From Termitomyces sp. T153 (taxonomy: Eukaryota; Basidiomycota; Agaricomycetes; Agaricales; Lyophyllaceae), in the NCBI GenBank assembly GCA_018296165.2, contig JACKQL020000143.1, forward strand, positions 1 to 64,000: a stretch of DNA of 64,000 nucleotides, written 5' to 3'. A model generated the notes under the pieces. It was given only the letters and a program-made list of their open reading frames with translations. It was not told the DNA's origin and ran no database searches. Made by a program: the position numbers and the translations under genes. Below, in pieces: positions 48,621-60,571 of this stretch. Every line of letters starts with the position of its first letter. Position 1 is the first letter of the stretch.

Positions 48621-48884
48621 TGACACCTCATCAAGCCCTGGGACTCCCGGGACTAGTAACCACAGATGGCATTAGTGGGCATAACCCCCACCTCTGGATT
48701 CATCAGGGATTCAACTCTCATGAGTAACTCCTACATGTTTTCACTTACCCCTCTCCCTCACACAATCTGAAATCCTCTCATAATCAGCAAGAATGTAAAA
48801 AATTGATATGCACCAACTATGAATTTAACTATAGAACAGGAGGGAGGATGGGGCAGCAAGAAATCAAGAGTCCAAAGGCCCCCT

Positions 48885-50551
48885 TCACTCCCTCTCCTCC
48901 TCCAGAATCCTCTACACCACACTCCTGACCAAATCCACCTCCATCTAGGCAACCACAACAGCAAGAAACTCTAGCTGCCTAGGCAATGGCTCCTCTGCAT
49001 TAGTTGCTACCTCCCACCATGCTCTGGGGTCTGCCGCACTCCTCTGCCAATGTCCTGCTAGCAACTGCCCCATCTAACAAGACCCCTGCTCCAACTCCAG
49101 TAGGAGCTCTCTAGGCATCTGTACCAACCCATCCTGCATTGAAGCAAAGGTAGCCAATGCCCTATTAAGGAGGATGTGGTGCTGTTGAACCCAGTCTAGA
49201 TGGCTCTGGGTCAGTGAGATTGTAGAAGAAAAAGGGCAGAAAGACTCATGGATTATCCTCCTTTGCTCTAAGGCTGCCTTGTTAGCCAACCGTTCCTCCT
49301 GCCACTTTTTCACCTCTGCCCTGGCCCTCTCTGCCTCTGCAGCTCCTTGCTCCACCTGCACCCTCTGCTCCACCTGCACCTCTGATTGCTCCAGCCATTC
49401 CTACAGGCCCCACACCTCTAGCAACTTCTCCACAATCATCTGTATAGTCCTCTCCAGCTCTTCTTGCACCAGATCCTGACTCCTCCATGCCTCATCATGC
49501 TCCTACTGAATTCCATTGTGGTCCTCTGTGATCCTCTGGACCTCCTCCTCATGCAATGTCAACAATTGAGACAGTGCCTCTACCCATTGCTGCTAAAATG
49601 TCTTGGGGACCATAGGAAAGGGGACAGGACCCCTGCCAGACCTCTCCATCAAGGCCTCTGATGCAGAGGAGTAAACATGTGGCCCCAGAGGACCTGCCAT
49701 CAACCCCTCTCCCCACAGCCACTTGCTGGGCCCTGCCACTGGAAAGGGGATGCCCTCTGCTTCCCCTTATCATAAATTGTGGGGGCTCCCTCCCTTTGCC
49801 TGCTCTGTGGGGGCCCCACCTTCATTGACCACTCCATGCTGTCTTCATGCTCCACCCCAGCCCCCAGCCCAACACCTTCCCTTATGCCTCTCAAGTAACT
49901 GCACAGCCACCCACTCCACATCCCATTCCTGCTCCTCTAACATGCAGGCTATCCACCAACTCAATGAGATGGGGCACTTCTCATGCCTTGACCAACAGGG
50001 GATACACACTGATGTATCCCATTGGAACCCCAGCACTGGCTCCTCAAAGTCACAATGGTCACCGCAGTGAGCATAAAGAGCATACTACAAAATCCACTTA
50101 GCTCAACCTTGTCACAACAGCTCAGCATACTCACCAGGGCCTCCACCTAACACCACTGCAAGGTCAGGGAACCTCATGCCCATCCCACCACCTCTACAAA
50201 CTTCTCCAGGATTACCTCTGCTTGGGGAACCCACAATGCCTCTGGCATGACCTGGACCTCCTCTGGCCCAAAGTTAGGCCATGAGGATTGCTCTGCCAAC
50301 ACTGAAACTGACTCTGCTGGAACTCCACATGAGGATGGGACCCCTGACAGGCCAGCCACAGCTGCAGACAATTCTGTCAGACTAAATCAGCAACTCCAGA
50401 GTACAATAGAAATGGGACTGCACTCATGACTATGGTACATTGCAGCAACCCACCCATCACCATGGGGGGACTCAGACTCCCCTGAGGATGAAGGGCTGGG
50501 GGAGGCTAAGGACAATGCTGATGGCACAGGAGAATAAGCAGAGGATGACAT
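48885..50551 (-). pseudogene. Antisense accessory ORF remnant, element 1
   Basis: On the strand opposite gag-pol, between pol and the 3' LTR. It starts ATG 50551 (MSSSAYSPVPSALSLASPSP), a Ser/Pro-rich N-terminus. A Cys/His patch CIPCWSRHEKC follows around 49990, then a long helical coiled-coil: QQWVEALSQLLTLHEEEV, RITEDHNGIQ, DLVQEELERTIQMIVEKLL and KKWQEERLANKAALEQRR. It ends at TGA 48887-48885. Several TAG/TGA codons fall where TGG would fit, and there is at least one frame change. Homologous antisense pieces occur at 58520-58902 and at 63752-64000, so the ORF is a family trait. Protein family not recognised; the Cys patch hints at nucleic-acid binding. Confidence 0.6.
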
Positions 50552-50760
50552 GGTAGAAAGTTAGGGAATTCTAGAGTACATCTGACCCTTTTAATGGCTT
50601 GGAAAGACTCTCTGATGAATGGCAGCCATGCTTCAACTTTGTTCCCTATGCCACTGCCACTTGCTGCAGTCTGATCAATATTGCTCAACTTTGATTCCCA
50701 TGCCCTGCCAATCCCTGAACTACACCCCATGTCTCAAGGGTCTTGATGCTGAAGGGGGAG

Positions 50761-51819
50761 TGATGTTATGACCTGCTTCCCAGACCTCTGCCATCACTCT
50801 TAGCCCCTCATTCCCCTGGAGTCCTTCCCAATGCCCCACCAAACTTTCTCAACCCACACCTACCCTCTGCACCCACTCTAAGTAACTCTGATGCTTTCCT
50901 AGCAAACCCTGATAATTCCCTGGCCAGCTCTGACACCTTTTCTGCAGTCATTAACACTTTCTTTGAGTCCCTGGAACCCTCTCTCACTGTTTCTGACCCC
51001 ATCATATGCCTCCGACTCCCTCTACCCTGGTTCCCCAACCTGCCCTGAAGCATCATGATAACCCTGGAGTGGCCCATGCCCTCAGCTGATCCCATCAGAA
51101 TGTCACCACAGCCCACCTCTTGATTGTACCCAACACCTGTTGACTCTGTGCAGCTCTTTTGAGCTCTGCTGCTGTATTCACTGTCCTCTGGAACTGTCCA
51201 GTAGTCAGTATATAAGTTGTATAGTAACTCCGCATACTCTAGTCTTGATATTATTTGCATTATTAGTTATCTGTGTCTCATGTCTCTCTGTCTCTGTTTC
51301 TATTTTTAGTTGCAAATCTATCTCTTTTCTCTGTCTTGTCTTGCCTCATCTCTGCCTCATCTCAACTGTCTATATTTCCTTTGTTCCTCTAAGTTATTTC
51401 CACCTCTGATGTCAGTGCAAACTCTGTGCACATGCTATGAACCCCAAACACTCTATGACAACTCTGGACCTCACTCTTTGCTTGGCCTTAGAACCCATCA
51501 AGTCTAAATTGATCTCCTGTCAAATTCCAGCTCTGCCCCCATCACTAGCAAAGCCTCTGTTTACCCTGCAGGGTATTCATGCACCTACAAACTTGTTCCT
51601 GATGCCTGCTCCAGCCCAATGTTAATATACTTGGTCTTAGACTTCCCCAGACCACTCTGGACTTGCTTGGACCACTCCTCCTAATTTCTCTTTGCAAGTC
51701 TCTCCACTCTGCACCAACTCTAGAATGCTAGGTTATAAATGCAGGACATTGCATCTGCCTAGTAAGGATTTGCCAGTGTAGCTGAGCCCCTGTTATCAGC
51801 AGAACCTGACATAATATCA
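50761..51819 (+). repeat. LTR shared by elements 1 (3') and 2 (5')
   Basis: This is the best-defined LTR, 1059 bp. It begins TGATGTTATGACC right after the purine tract AAGGGGGAG and ends GACATAATATCA; the termini are imperfect inverted repeats (TGATGTTATG / CATAATATCA). TATATAAG lies at 51209-51216. Because the next gag starts 25 bp downstream, the LTR serves as the 3' end of element 1 and the 5' end of element 2. This is a head-to-tail arrangement from recombination or tandem insertion. Confidence 0.85.
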
Positions 51820-51843
51820 AGACTCCCCCTTACTTCATTCTTG

Positions 51844-54290
51844 ATGTCTGTATATAACCTCGCATACAACCCCACTAGCTACCTAACTGACGTCTATAGT
51901 CAGCTGGTCCCTGGAAATCCCTATGCCTTGTTCTACCCAGGCCTCCCTATGGACTAGTATGTCACCTGCCACTAGACTCCTGATCCCAACCAGGCATTCT
52001 ATGCACCTTTCATCAGCCAGGGAATCCCTCCAGGCTAGCACTGCCCCCCCAGCATTCCCCACTGATGGTAACAATCCCTGCATGTACCCAGGAGGATAAT
52101 CTGCAGTGCCCCCCAACCCCACCTACCTTCCCCCCACCCATTACTACATTACTTGGTTCCCACTGCAGCTCCAGTCTCTCCAGAGCACCCAGATAATTAC
52201 TCTCCCCCTTGTCTGCTATTTTCTGCTCAAGTTCCCTTCTTTCTCAGATAGCAAAGGGTCAAAGCCTACATCCAACAATGTAATGAGGTCCTCTGCTTCC
52301 TCTGCCTCTCTCCTGTGAAGTTTACAAGATGTGCTCACATCCTCCTTGTTAACCTAGGCTACTCCGACACCTCTGCAACTTCAGAACTTTGGGCAGATTG
52401 ACTTCTCAACTTCTATGAGTGCTACTTGCAAGGAAACCTCCTGGAAACTATGCAAGGCACCCTGGGCATTGATGCTAATTTACAAAATGAGCTCTGCACA
52501 TTGGTTGAAGAAATCCACACCAGTCTGAACCCCCACCCCTTTGAAGATCTGCTGGACCCCGCCTGCTCCTTCCATGCACAATGTGAGGAACCCATTGGGA
52601 CAAGAAGCAAAGCCCCACCTCCTATCCCCCACCAGCAGAAAGAACTCAACGTGGCCTCCAGCATCTTAAGGAACCTCAACCCTGCGGAGGGACTGTTTGA
52701 CCAACCCACTGCCCACACTTTAGCCCTCTTTACCCATCCCTGGGCCAACTCCATCCCCAGCACCTTTCAAATGTAGGATCAGCCTGCTGTCCCCAAACTC
52801 TGCTCCCAATGACTGCCCCTGCATGTTGACAATGATAACTGGACTCTTTCCTACATTGACAAACCTAGCAACCCCACCAACAAGCCTGCTCACACAATGG
52901 CCCTCTGTAGGACAGACCTCCCCACTTTGACCTCCATGCTTCCTGTGTCAATGCTCCTCCACCTCATCCCAATGTTCCAGCTCCCCCAAGGTGGCCCATG
53001 GGCCCTGAGGGACCTTAACCACCCTTTCCCACCAACCCCCCACATCTCCCACCTGTTCTGATGCCTAATGCTCCTACCGATGCAAATTACTTTGGACCCC
53101 CCACTCCCAGAGGACCCCCTCCCCCTTGATGGGCCTCAGGGCTCCCCAGGCAACGTGAGCCAACCCCCCAGCAGAGGACCACTCAACAGTGGACCCCCTG
53201 AAAGATGGGGCCCAGCCATGAACAACTTCCCCCCCCAACATGGAAATGAAAACAATTATTATTACTACTACAATGCCAGGCCCCTGCTCTGAACTCAAAA
53301 CCCACAGGACAATACTCGCAACACACTGGCTTGGGAAGGTAAACTTGACATTCAAAAACCCAAACTCTTCACTAGCTGCAACTCCTGGAAATGGTGTGTC
53401 TTCCTAACTCAGTGTTTAACTATGTTGCAAGCTAAGCCCATTACCTTCCAACTTGAGAGCTCATGAGTAGCATTTGCCGCATTGTATTTGCAGGGTATTG
53501 CCTTTGACCACTATACAGCACTACTCCAGTTTGACCCCAACAACCCCATACTCTCCAATCAGCTCACTTTCACCTAGGAATTCTTGAGCAAGTTTGGCAT
53601 CTTTGACACCATAGCAGAGGCAGAGGAGAATCTCTTCAACCTACAAATGCACAACAACAAGCACTTCATGACCTTCATTGTACAATTCAAATAAGAAGCC
53701 TATGAAACTGGGTAGAACTACAATGCTCTCCGCTTCACCCTCCATCATGCCCTGCCTCAACAGATCAAGGACATCCTTTGTCTTGCACCCAAGCAAACCA
53801 CCTATGACAGGCACAAGGCACTTGTTACTCAGGTCTACCAATGCTACTGGAAAGATTGCAGCAGAAATATGGCACCCTAGACCTCGTGGAACACCTCCAG
53901 TAACACCAACTAGTAGGCTGGAGCAATCAACAGCATTTGATCCTTGATTCCTGCCAACCCTGCCAACCCTGCCAACCCTGCACCCCATTTCCCTCTGGGC
54001 CAAGGAACTACCAGCACAAATCAACCTCCAGAACAATGCTCACCTACCCAGCTCAAGGCTGCCGACCTTCACAAGACCCCAGAGCCCCTGGATGCCAACC
54101 CTGACAACTACCATGACATTCTGGACTCTGCCAACAATCAAGAAGCCCTGTGCACAAACAGGATTCAGGATAGGCCATAGATCAATGTACCAGAAGATAC
54201 ACAGGAGAAACAACAGAAGGAGGGTGTATGCATCCTATGTGGTGAGCAGGGACACTTTATCTGCAGTTGTCCTAAATGTCAGATGATGAG
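51844..54290 (+). pseudogene. gag remnant, element 2
   Basis: It opens with the same MSVYNLAYNPTSYLTDVY start as copy 1 and the same early TAG after GLPMD, so that stop predates or is shared between the copies. The capsid region retains KPKLFTSCNSWKWCVF-like and FLSKFGIFDTIAEAEENLFN stretches. The zinc knuckle CGEQGHFICSCPKC (54235-54280) keeps its Cys residues. Many other stops are present. Confidence 0.78.
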
Positions 54291-54369
54291 ACATGCCATG
54301 TGGGAAAATGAGTTGGTGGTTTAGGTTTTGAAGATGCACTAGACTGCGAACCAGACCCCAACATCTTCT

Positions 54370-57300
54370 CCACCCCAGCCACACTTCTCCATGCAATGGT
54401 ACTTGCCCCAGACAACCTTCCAGCACACCTCCCCTCCCACTCCTCCACCACCCTTCTCCTCTGCACCACTCTCCCTTTCTTCAACAACTTTGTCCCCACA
54501 CTAGTTGACAGCAGTGCCATGGATAACTTCATTGATGAATCCCTAGTGGTGCTTGCCTCCCACCTCCTCTGATGCCTCCTTACTCCAATCCCTCTCAAGC
54601 TCTTCAATAGTGACCCCACTCCTGCCAGAGACATCACACACTGCCTGGAAATGACCATAACCTTCACCAATGAATGATAACAAGGACTTAAGCTGCTTGT
54701 CACGAAACTATACTCCTCCACCCCTGTTGTCTTAGGATTCTCATGGCTTCACTCCACCAACCCCTGCATCAACTGGCCCAGCCTCACCCTCCACCTTGAC
54801 TGGGACAACCCCACCAACTCTGGACTGGTACCCTTTGATGTCTCACCCTTCTCCAAGAACTCTAGAACCACAATTGACCACTCCCAGACTTCTCTGCAGC
54901 TCTGCTCCAGGTCCACACAGTCATTTGTCATCAATGTCCAACTTGACAGCTCGCCCAAGGTACTCTCTGCTCTCATCAACAGCAGCATCTCCAGTACCTT
55001 CATTAGCAGTCAACTCAACCTCTAATACAACAACCTTGACAAACCTCTTGAACTTCAACTCTTTGACAGAAGCCCTGCCATTACAGGGATCACTCAATAC
55101 TATGACAACACTCTTACCCTCAACAATGACCTGCAGTTCCAGGCCCAGCTCCTCATCACCCAACTACCCCCATTGACTCTGATAGTGCTTGGACTTCCAT
55201 GGCTACAAGACATTAACCCTGACATCAATTAGAAGAACCTCACCATGCAATTCCCTGGCTCCAAAGCAAGTTTAGCAGCCACCATCCCCCTCTGCCTCCA
55301 GTCTATCTTGGACTCCAACATCTCCAACCCTGGTGCCAGCACTCCTGGAGTAACCCAGAGCCCCTCAACCTCTGATGGTGACCCCAACAGTGAAGGAAGC
55401 ACAACTCTGCCTTGGTCACCCTTAATCAAATTACAATGGCTACCTCCCAACATATCTTGGAATTGATACAAAGGCCTATAGTACCCCAGCCAGCAACACT
55501 CGACTCCTCTGACTGACTCCACCACCACCCTGGACTTGACTGCTACCACCCCACCTTCCACTCCTGTTGACTCCAGAAGCCTTGACATTAAAATCATTGG
55601 TGCTGTTCCCTTTGCACACCTTCTACAAGATGGCACCCCCACCTTCCAGCTGCAAGTCATGCCAGCCCTACCTGAGGAGCATCTCCATGCAGAAATTGCT
55701 GCACCAGAGAGTAAAACAGAGGAACAGATCCTATCCAAAGTAGTTCTCCTAGAATATCATGAATTCACTGATGTGTTCTCTGAAGGGAGTACCAAAGAAC
55801 TTCCCCTGCACTGCTCCTATGACCACAAGATTGACCTTGAAGAGGGTGCCTCACCCCCGTTTGGCAAAATCTACAACATGTCTGAGGTCGAGCTCTGGGC
55901 CCTAAAGGAATACCTTGATGACATGCTCAGCAAGAGGTTCATACACCCGTCAATCTCCACTGCCAGTGCTCCAGTCTTGTTCACCAAGAAGAAGGATGGG
56001 TCACTCCAACCCTGTGTGGATTATTGGGGACTTAACAAAGTCACCAAAAAGAACTGGTATCCCCTCCTCCTGATTGGGGATCTTGTCCAGTCTTGTTCAC
56101 CAAGAAGAAGGATGGGTCACTCCAACCCTGTGTGGATTATTGGGGACTTAACAAAGTCACCAAAAAGAACTGGTATCCCCTCCTCCTGATTGGGGATCTT
56201 GTTAATCATCTCCACAGTGCCAAGATCTACACAAAGGTAGACCTCTACTCTGGCTACAACAATGTTTGGATTGCCCTGGGACATGAATGGAAGACTGCCT
56301 TTCATACCCACTATGGCCTCTTTGAGTACCTTGTAATGCTCTTTGGAATGACTAACTCCCCTGCCACTTTCCAGTACTTCATGAACAACATCTTCCACAA
56401 CATGAACAACATTTTTGTTATTGTATATCTGGACAACATACTGATTTACTTGAATTCACTAGTGGAGCATCTGGAGCACATCTGCTGCATCTTGGAATGA
56501 CTCTGAGAGTATCACCTTCATGCCAAATCTGAGAAATGTTCCTTCCACACAATGGAGGTCGAATACCTTGGAGTCATTGTCACTCCTGACAGTGTGCACA
56601 TGGATCCCACCAAGGTCAACACAATACTCAACTGGTCCCCACCATGGAATATCAAGGAGGTACAGTCATTTATGGAGTTTGCTAACTTTCATTGCTGATT
56701 CATTGACAACTACTCTGGAATCACCAAACCCCTCAACCAACTCACATGGAAGGATGCCCCTTGGGATTGGGACAGCAAGTGCCAAAGTGTCTTCCTCCTC
56801 CTGAAGAAGGCTTTCACCTCCACTCCAGTCCTCTGCCATTTTGACCCCTCCCTACTGATTGTACTTGAATGCAACACCTCTGGCTATGCCATCACTGGAA
56901 TACTCTCCCAGTTGGACTCTGAAGGCAAGGATCTCTGCCCCATCGCCTTCTACACCTGTTCAATGATCTCTGTGGAACTCAACTACAATATCTACAACAA
57001 GGAACTCCTTGCAATTGTTGAAGCCTTCCACCAGTGGCGGGCCTACCTTGAGGAGTCCCCATACTGCATCCAAGTCTACTCTGACCATAACAACCTGCAA
57101 TACTTCACGACCATGAAGCAACTCAGCTGCTGCTAAGCTCAATGGTCCAAAACCCTCTTGGAGTACAACTTTGCCATCCACTACCACCCTGGATGACTCA
57201 GTGCAAAGCCTGATGCCCTCACTCAAAGGTCCAATGTGTATCCAAAAAAGTCATTTGAAGCCAAACAGAACACGTTCAACTATTGAGTGGTAATCCCCCC

Positions 57301-58415
57301 TGAACATCTACATGCCATGCTGATTTTAAATGAAAAAGGAATCCTCCACCAAATTAGAAATGCACTCTCAGACTCCTTCTTCACCCAGCATGACCCCTGC
57401 AACAACTCCGCCAACAAGTCAAGCACTGCAAACCCTTTCATGCTGTCTCTGGACCACTGCCTCCTGCTCCAGAGTGGACAAATTTATGCTCCAGACCATA
57501 AGTCTGTTTGCCTTGACATACTCTGCCAACACCATGACCACAAGCTCTGAGGACACTCAGGAATTTGTAAGACCCTTCAGCTCATCTCCTGGACTTACTT
57601 TTGGCCAGGAATGAAGAAGGATGTCATGCAATATGTGAGGGCCTGCAAACCTTGTCTCTGGGCCAAGGTACCCTGCCACCACCCCTATGGATTGTTGAAG
57701 CCCCTCCTCATTGGCCAACATTCCTGGTCCTCAATATCAATTGATTATATTGTTGAACTCCCTGACTCTGAAGGTTTTGATGCAATCCTTGTTGTTGTCT
57801 GCTGCCTCACCAAGCAAGCCCTCTTCATCCCCTGCCACACCACCGACAATGCTCTGGAGTTTGCCAAACTATTCCTTGAACACATATTCTCCAAGCACAG
57901 ACTCCTAGATGACATCGTCTTTAACTGCAAACCCCTATTTGTATCTCATTTTTGGCAATCACTATGCAAGGCACTCAAAATCAAAACCAATCTCTCCACT
58001 GCCTACCACCTGGAGACTGACAGACAAACAGAACAAGTAAACCAGATGTTGGAACAGTATCTCTACCTCTATGTTAACTAATTCAGAATGATTGGTGCAT
58101 AGAACTTCCCCTCGCTGAGTTTACCTACAACAATATGCCTCACTCTGCCACCAGAGTTTCCCCCTTCTATGCCAACAAGGGCTACAACTCCTGGCTCACA
58201 CTATCCCTCAAGGATATCCCTTCCCACATTGCTCATGAAGTTGCTGAGGACCTCCAATCCCTTCACCAGTTCCTCCAGGATGAAATCAACACTGCAAATC
58301 AAGCTTATTCTAAGCATGCTGATACCCAATGCAAACCAACCCACAACTGGCCCCCTGGCACCTTGGTCTGGCTTGACCAGCAAAACCTCAAGACCTGGAG
58401 GCCCTCTGTGAAGCT
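54370..58415 (+). pseudogene. pol remnant, element 2
   Basis: Retropepsin 1 at about 54490-54790 (TLVDSSAMDNFIDESL). Retropepsin 2 at about 54950-55260 (ALINSSISSTFISSQLNL). RT at 55690-56700, with the region from 55971 duplicated in tandem (116 bp), shifting the frame. The RT catalytic box reads [11 protein letters not shown]. RNase H at 56830-57200, with LECNTSGYAI in place of an ECDAS-type box. Integrase at 57290-58080, with WPGMKKDVMQYVRACKPC, the core DYIVELPDSEGFDAIL and ETDRQTEQVNQM. The chromodomain is lost by truncation at 58415. Inactive. Confidence 0.84.
55971..56202 (+). repeat. Perfect 116-bp tandem duplication inside RT
   Basis: 55971-56086 and 56087-56202 are identical, both starting CCAGTCTTGTTCACCAAGAA and ending GGGGATCTTGT. 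Element 1 has a single copy at the matching place (about 45947-46060). 116 is not a multiple of three, so the duplication breaks the RT frame. The lack of differences shows it is younger than the surrounding decay. Confidence 0.95.
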
Positions 58416-58519
58416 CAGGGCATGGGTGGAAGTTCGGCAGAGCATCGGGGGTTTTGAGGAATTGGGAGGTTGCTGGACAATGTGTGGGGGTCCAGGGGAC
58501 AGGTCATGACAGTGGCCTC

Positions 58520-59515
58520 CAGATGCCGGAGAATAATGCATAAGTTTGCCCCTCTTCCACCATCATGTTCCACTAATACTGAGCCCTCCAGACTGGGTCT
58601 GACAGCACTGCATCCTTCTTGATGGGGCATTGGCTGCTTATGCTTGAATGCAGGATGGGATAGCGCAGATGCCAGGGGAGCTTCTGCCAGAGTTGGAGCA
58701 GGTGTCCAGGCAGATAGGGCAGTTGTTGGTGGGGCATCAGTGGAGAAGTGCAGCAGATTCCAAAGTGTGGTGGAAGGTGGTGACCAATATGGAGGAGCTA
58801 TTGCTGGGGCAGCCAGAGGTCCTCACTGTCATTGTTGCACAGCTGGAAGTAGATATGGTCGGGGGTGGGGTGCAGAGGATCCCAGAGGAGGAGGAGGAGT
58901 GAGGGGGTTTTTTGGACCTTGAGTTCTTGCTGTCCCATGCCTACTTTTATCACATAACTGTAGTTGTAGTTTGTCCATATTAATTATTTTGCATTTCTGC
59001 TGAGTGTGAGACATTTCAGATAGAGTGAGAGGAGAGTAAGCAAAAACATGTAGGAGGGTACTCATGGGAGTTGAATCCTGAATAAATTCAGAGGCAGGGG
59101 TTGTGCCCACTAATGCTATCTGTGTTTGCTAGTTCTGGAGGTCCTGGGGCTTGGTGGGGTATTGTCAATGGAAGTCCCAGAGCTCATCAGGGGCCCTGTT
59201 GAGGTTCTTTTAAGGCTCCCAAGTGTTGTCTTCAGGTCCATAGCCCTTCCAGCAGACCAGGTACTGCAGTTGGCTGTGGACTATGTGGGAGTCAAGGATT
59301 TGGTCCACCTCATAGTGATACTTGTCCTTAACCTTGATGGGGGGTGGTCAATTGGGACATTGTCCAGGGAAAGGGTCCAGAGTATGTTTCTCAAGAAGGC
59401 AGACATGGAATACTGAGTGGAGGCCCTTCAAACCTGGGAGTAGGTCAAGCTCATAGGCATGCATGGAGACCTTCTGGAGGACCTTGAAGGGGCTGAAATG
59501 TTTGTGATCGCGCCT
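58520..59515 (-). mobile_element. Inverted 3' fragment of the Ty3/gypsy family
   Basis: This piece is the reverse complement of the family's 3' region. Plus-strand 58648-58902 encodes part of the antisense ORF (MQDGIAQMPGELLPELEQVS, WWKVVTNMEELLLGQPE). Minus-strand 59510-59130 encodes the integrase C-terminus and chromodomain (FKVLQKVSMHAYELDLLPG, LHSVFHVCLLEKHTLDPFPG). It matches about 48280-49260 of element 1 in opposite orientation. It joins directly to a 5'-truncated LTR at about 59515. Confidence 0.82.
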
Positions 59516-60571
59516 ATTTTGGTTAGCCCCGATGCAACCTCGGCTAACTCTGACGCCTTCCCGGCTAACTCCGACGGCCCCCTGGCCAACTTCAATGCCT
59601 TTCCCGCAGCCACTGACACTTACCCTGGATCTCCCAAACCCCAAGAACCACTCCCGCTGTTCCCAATCTTCACCACCCATCATCAATTCAACACCCTGGT
59701 TCCTCCAACCCATTCCAGAGTATCACGACAACCTTGGGGCGACCCGCATTCTCAAATGATCCCATCAATGTATCAGTGTGGCCCGACCCTTGATCACAAC
59801 TGACACCCACCCACTCTGTTGAGCTCCACCAAGCCCCACCGCCACAGCCGACGTACCCCAAAGTTCTCCGGTAGTCAGTATATAAGACGTCGAGTAGCTC
59901 TTCGTACTCTAGTCTTGATATTGCTTAACGTTACCTATAGTCTGATTGTTTCCTTCTCGTGTTTTGTGTTTTGTGTTTCGTGTCTCGTTTTCCTTACTCT
60001 CAGTCTCCCGGTCTTGTCGTGTCTCCATTTCATTATCATTCTCGTTATTGTTTTGTATCTTCACTCGAATCTACTCTTGTTCCATATTGACTCCATTTCA
60101 TTTTGTCCGACACTGTCTCAGTGACTCCGTCCGACTGTAGTGCCCAAGCCCTCCTCAACCTTAACAGCCTCACAAACTCTGCGATTACGATTACAAACCT
60201 CAACACTCTTTCCCAGACCCAAACCCCGCTCTTTGTTTGGTCCCAGACTCCATCAACTCCAATTGATCTTCCATCAGACTCCAGCTCCGCTCCCATTGAT
60301 TGCATAGCCGCCTACTCCTTTGCCTCCGCAAATCTCTCATATGGTCTTCTGCCTGAACCCTGCCAAGCCCGCCCCATTTCCTTGCAATCCGACTTCTCCA
60401 GACCTCCCCGGATCTGTCCAGATCACCTCCCACCAACTATCCACACAAGCCATCAGTGCCCAGAACGCTTTCGAGTGTTTGGTTGCCAGTGCAAGGGGAT
60501 CACGCCCACCTAGTAAGGACTCGCCCAGTGCAGCTGAGCCCCCGAGGTCAGCAGAACCTGACATAATATCA
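59516..60571 (+). repeat. 5'-truncated LTR of element 3
   Basis: It has no TGATGTTATG start. Homology to the other LTRs begins near GGCTAACTCTGACGCC, and the sequence ends GACATAATATCA at 60571. TATATAAG lies at 59879-59886. It is rich in CpG (for example GACGTCGAGTAGCTCTTCG), unlike the other three LTRs, where the matching positions are TpG or CpA. Confidence 0.8.

Larger units (their letters stand above)
40784..51819 (+). mobile_element. Element 1: Ty3/gypsy chromodomain retrotransposon
   Basis: LTR 40784-41845, internal region 41846-50760, LTR 50761-51819. Coding order is Gag, retropepsin 1, retropepsin 2, RT, RNase H, integrase, chromodomain, the order of chromoviruses (Ty3/gypsy, Metaviridae-type). 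A purine tract AAGGGGGAG at 50752-50760 directly precedes the 3' LTR. All genes are interrupted by stops, so the element is dead. An antisense ORF remnant occupies the 2-kb space between pol and the 3' LTR. Confidence 0.88.
50761..58415 (+). mobile_element. Element 2: Ty3/gypsy copy, 3' truncated
   Basis: It has the same order and family as element 1: LTR 50761-51819, gag from 51844, pol to about 58415. Homology to element 1 stops after RRPSVKL-like coding (TWRPSVKLR) near 58415, so the integrase tail, chromodomain, antisense ORF and 3' LTR are missing at this end. An inverted fragment of exactly that missing region follows at 58520. Confidence 0.84.
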
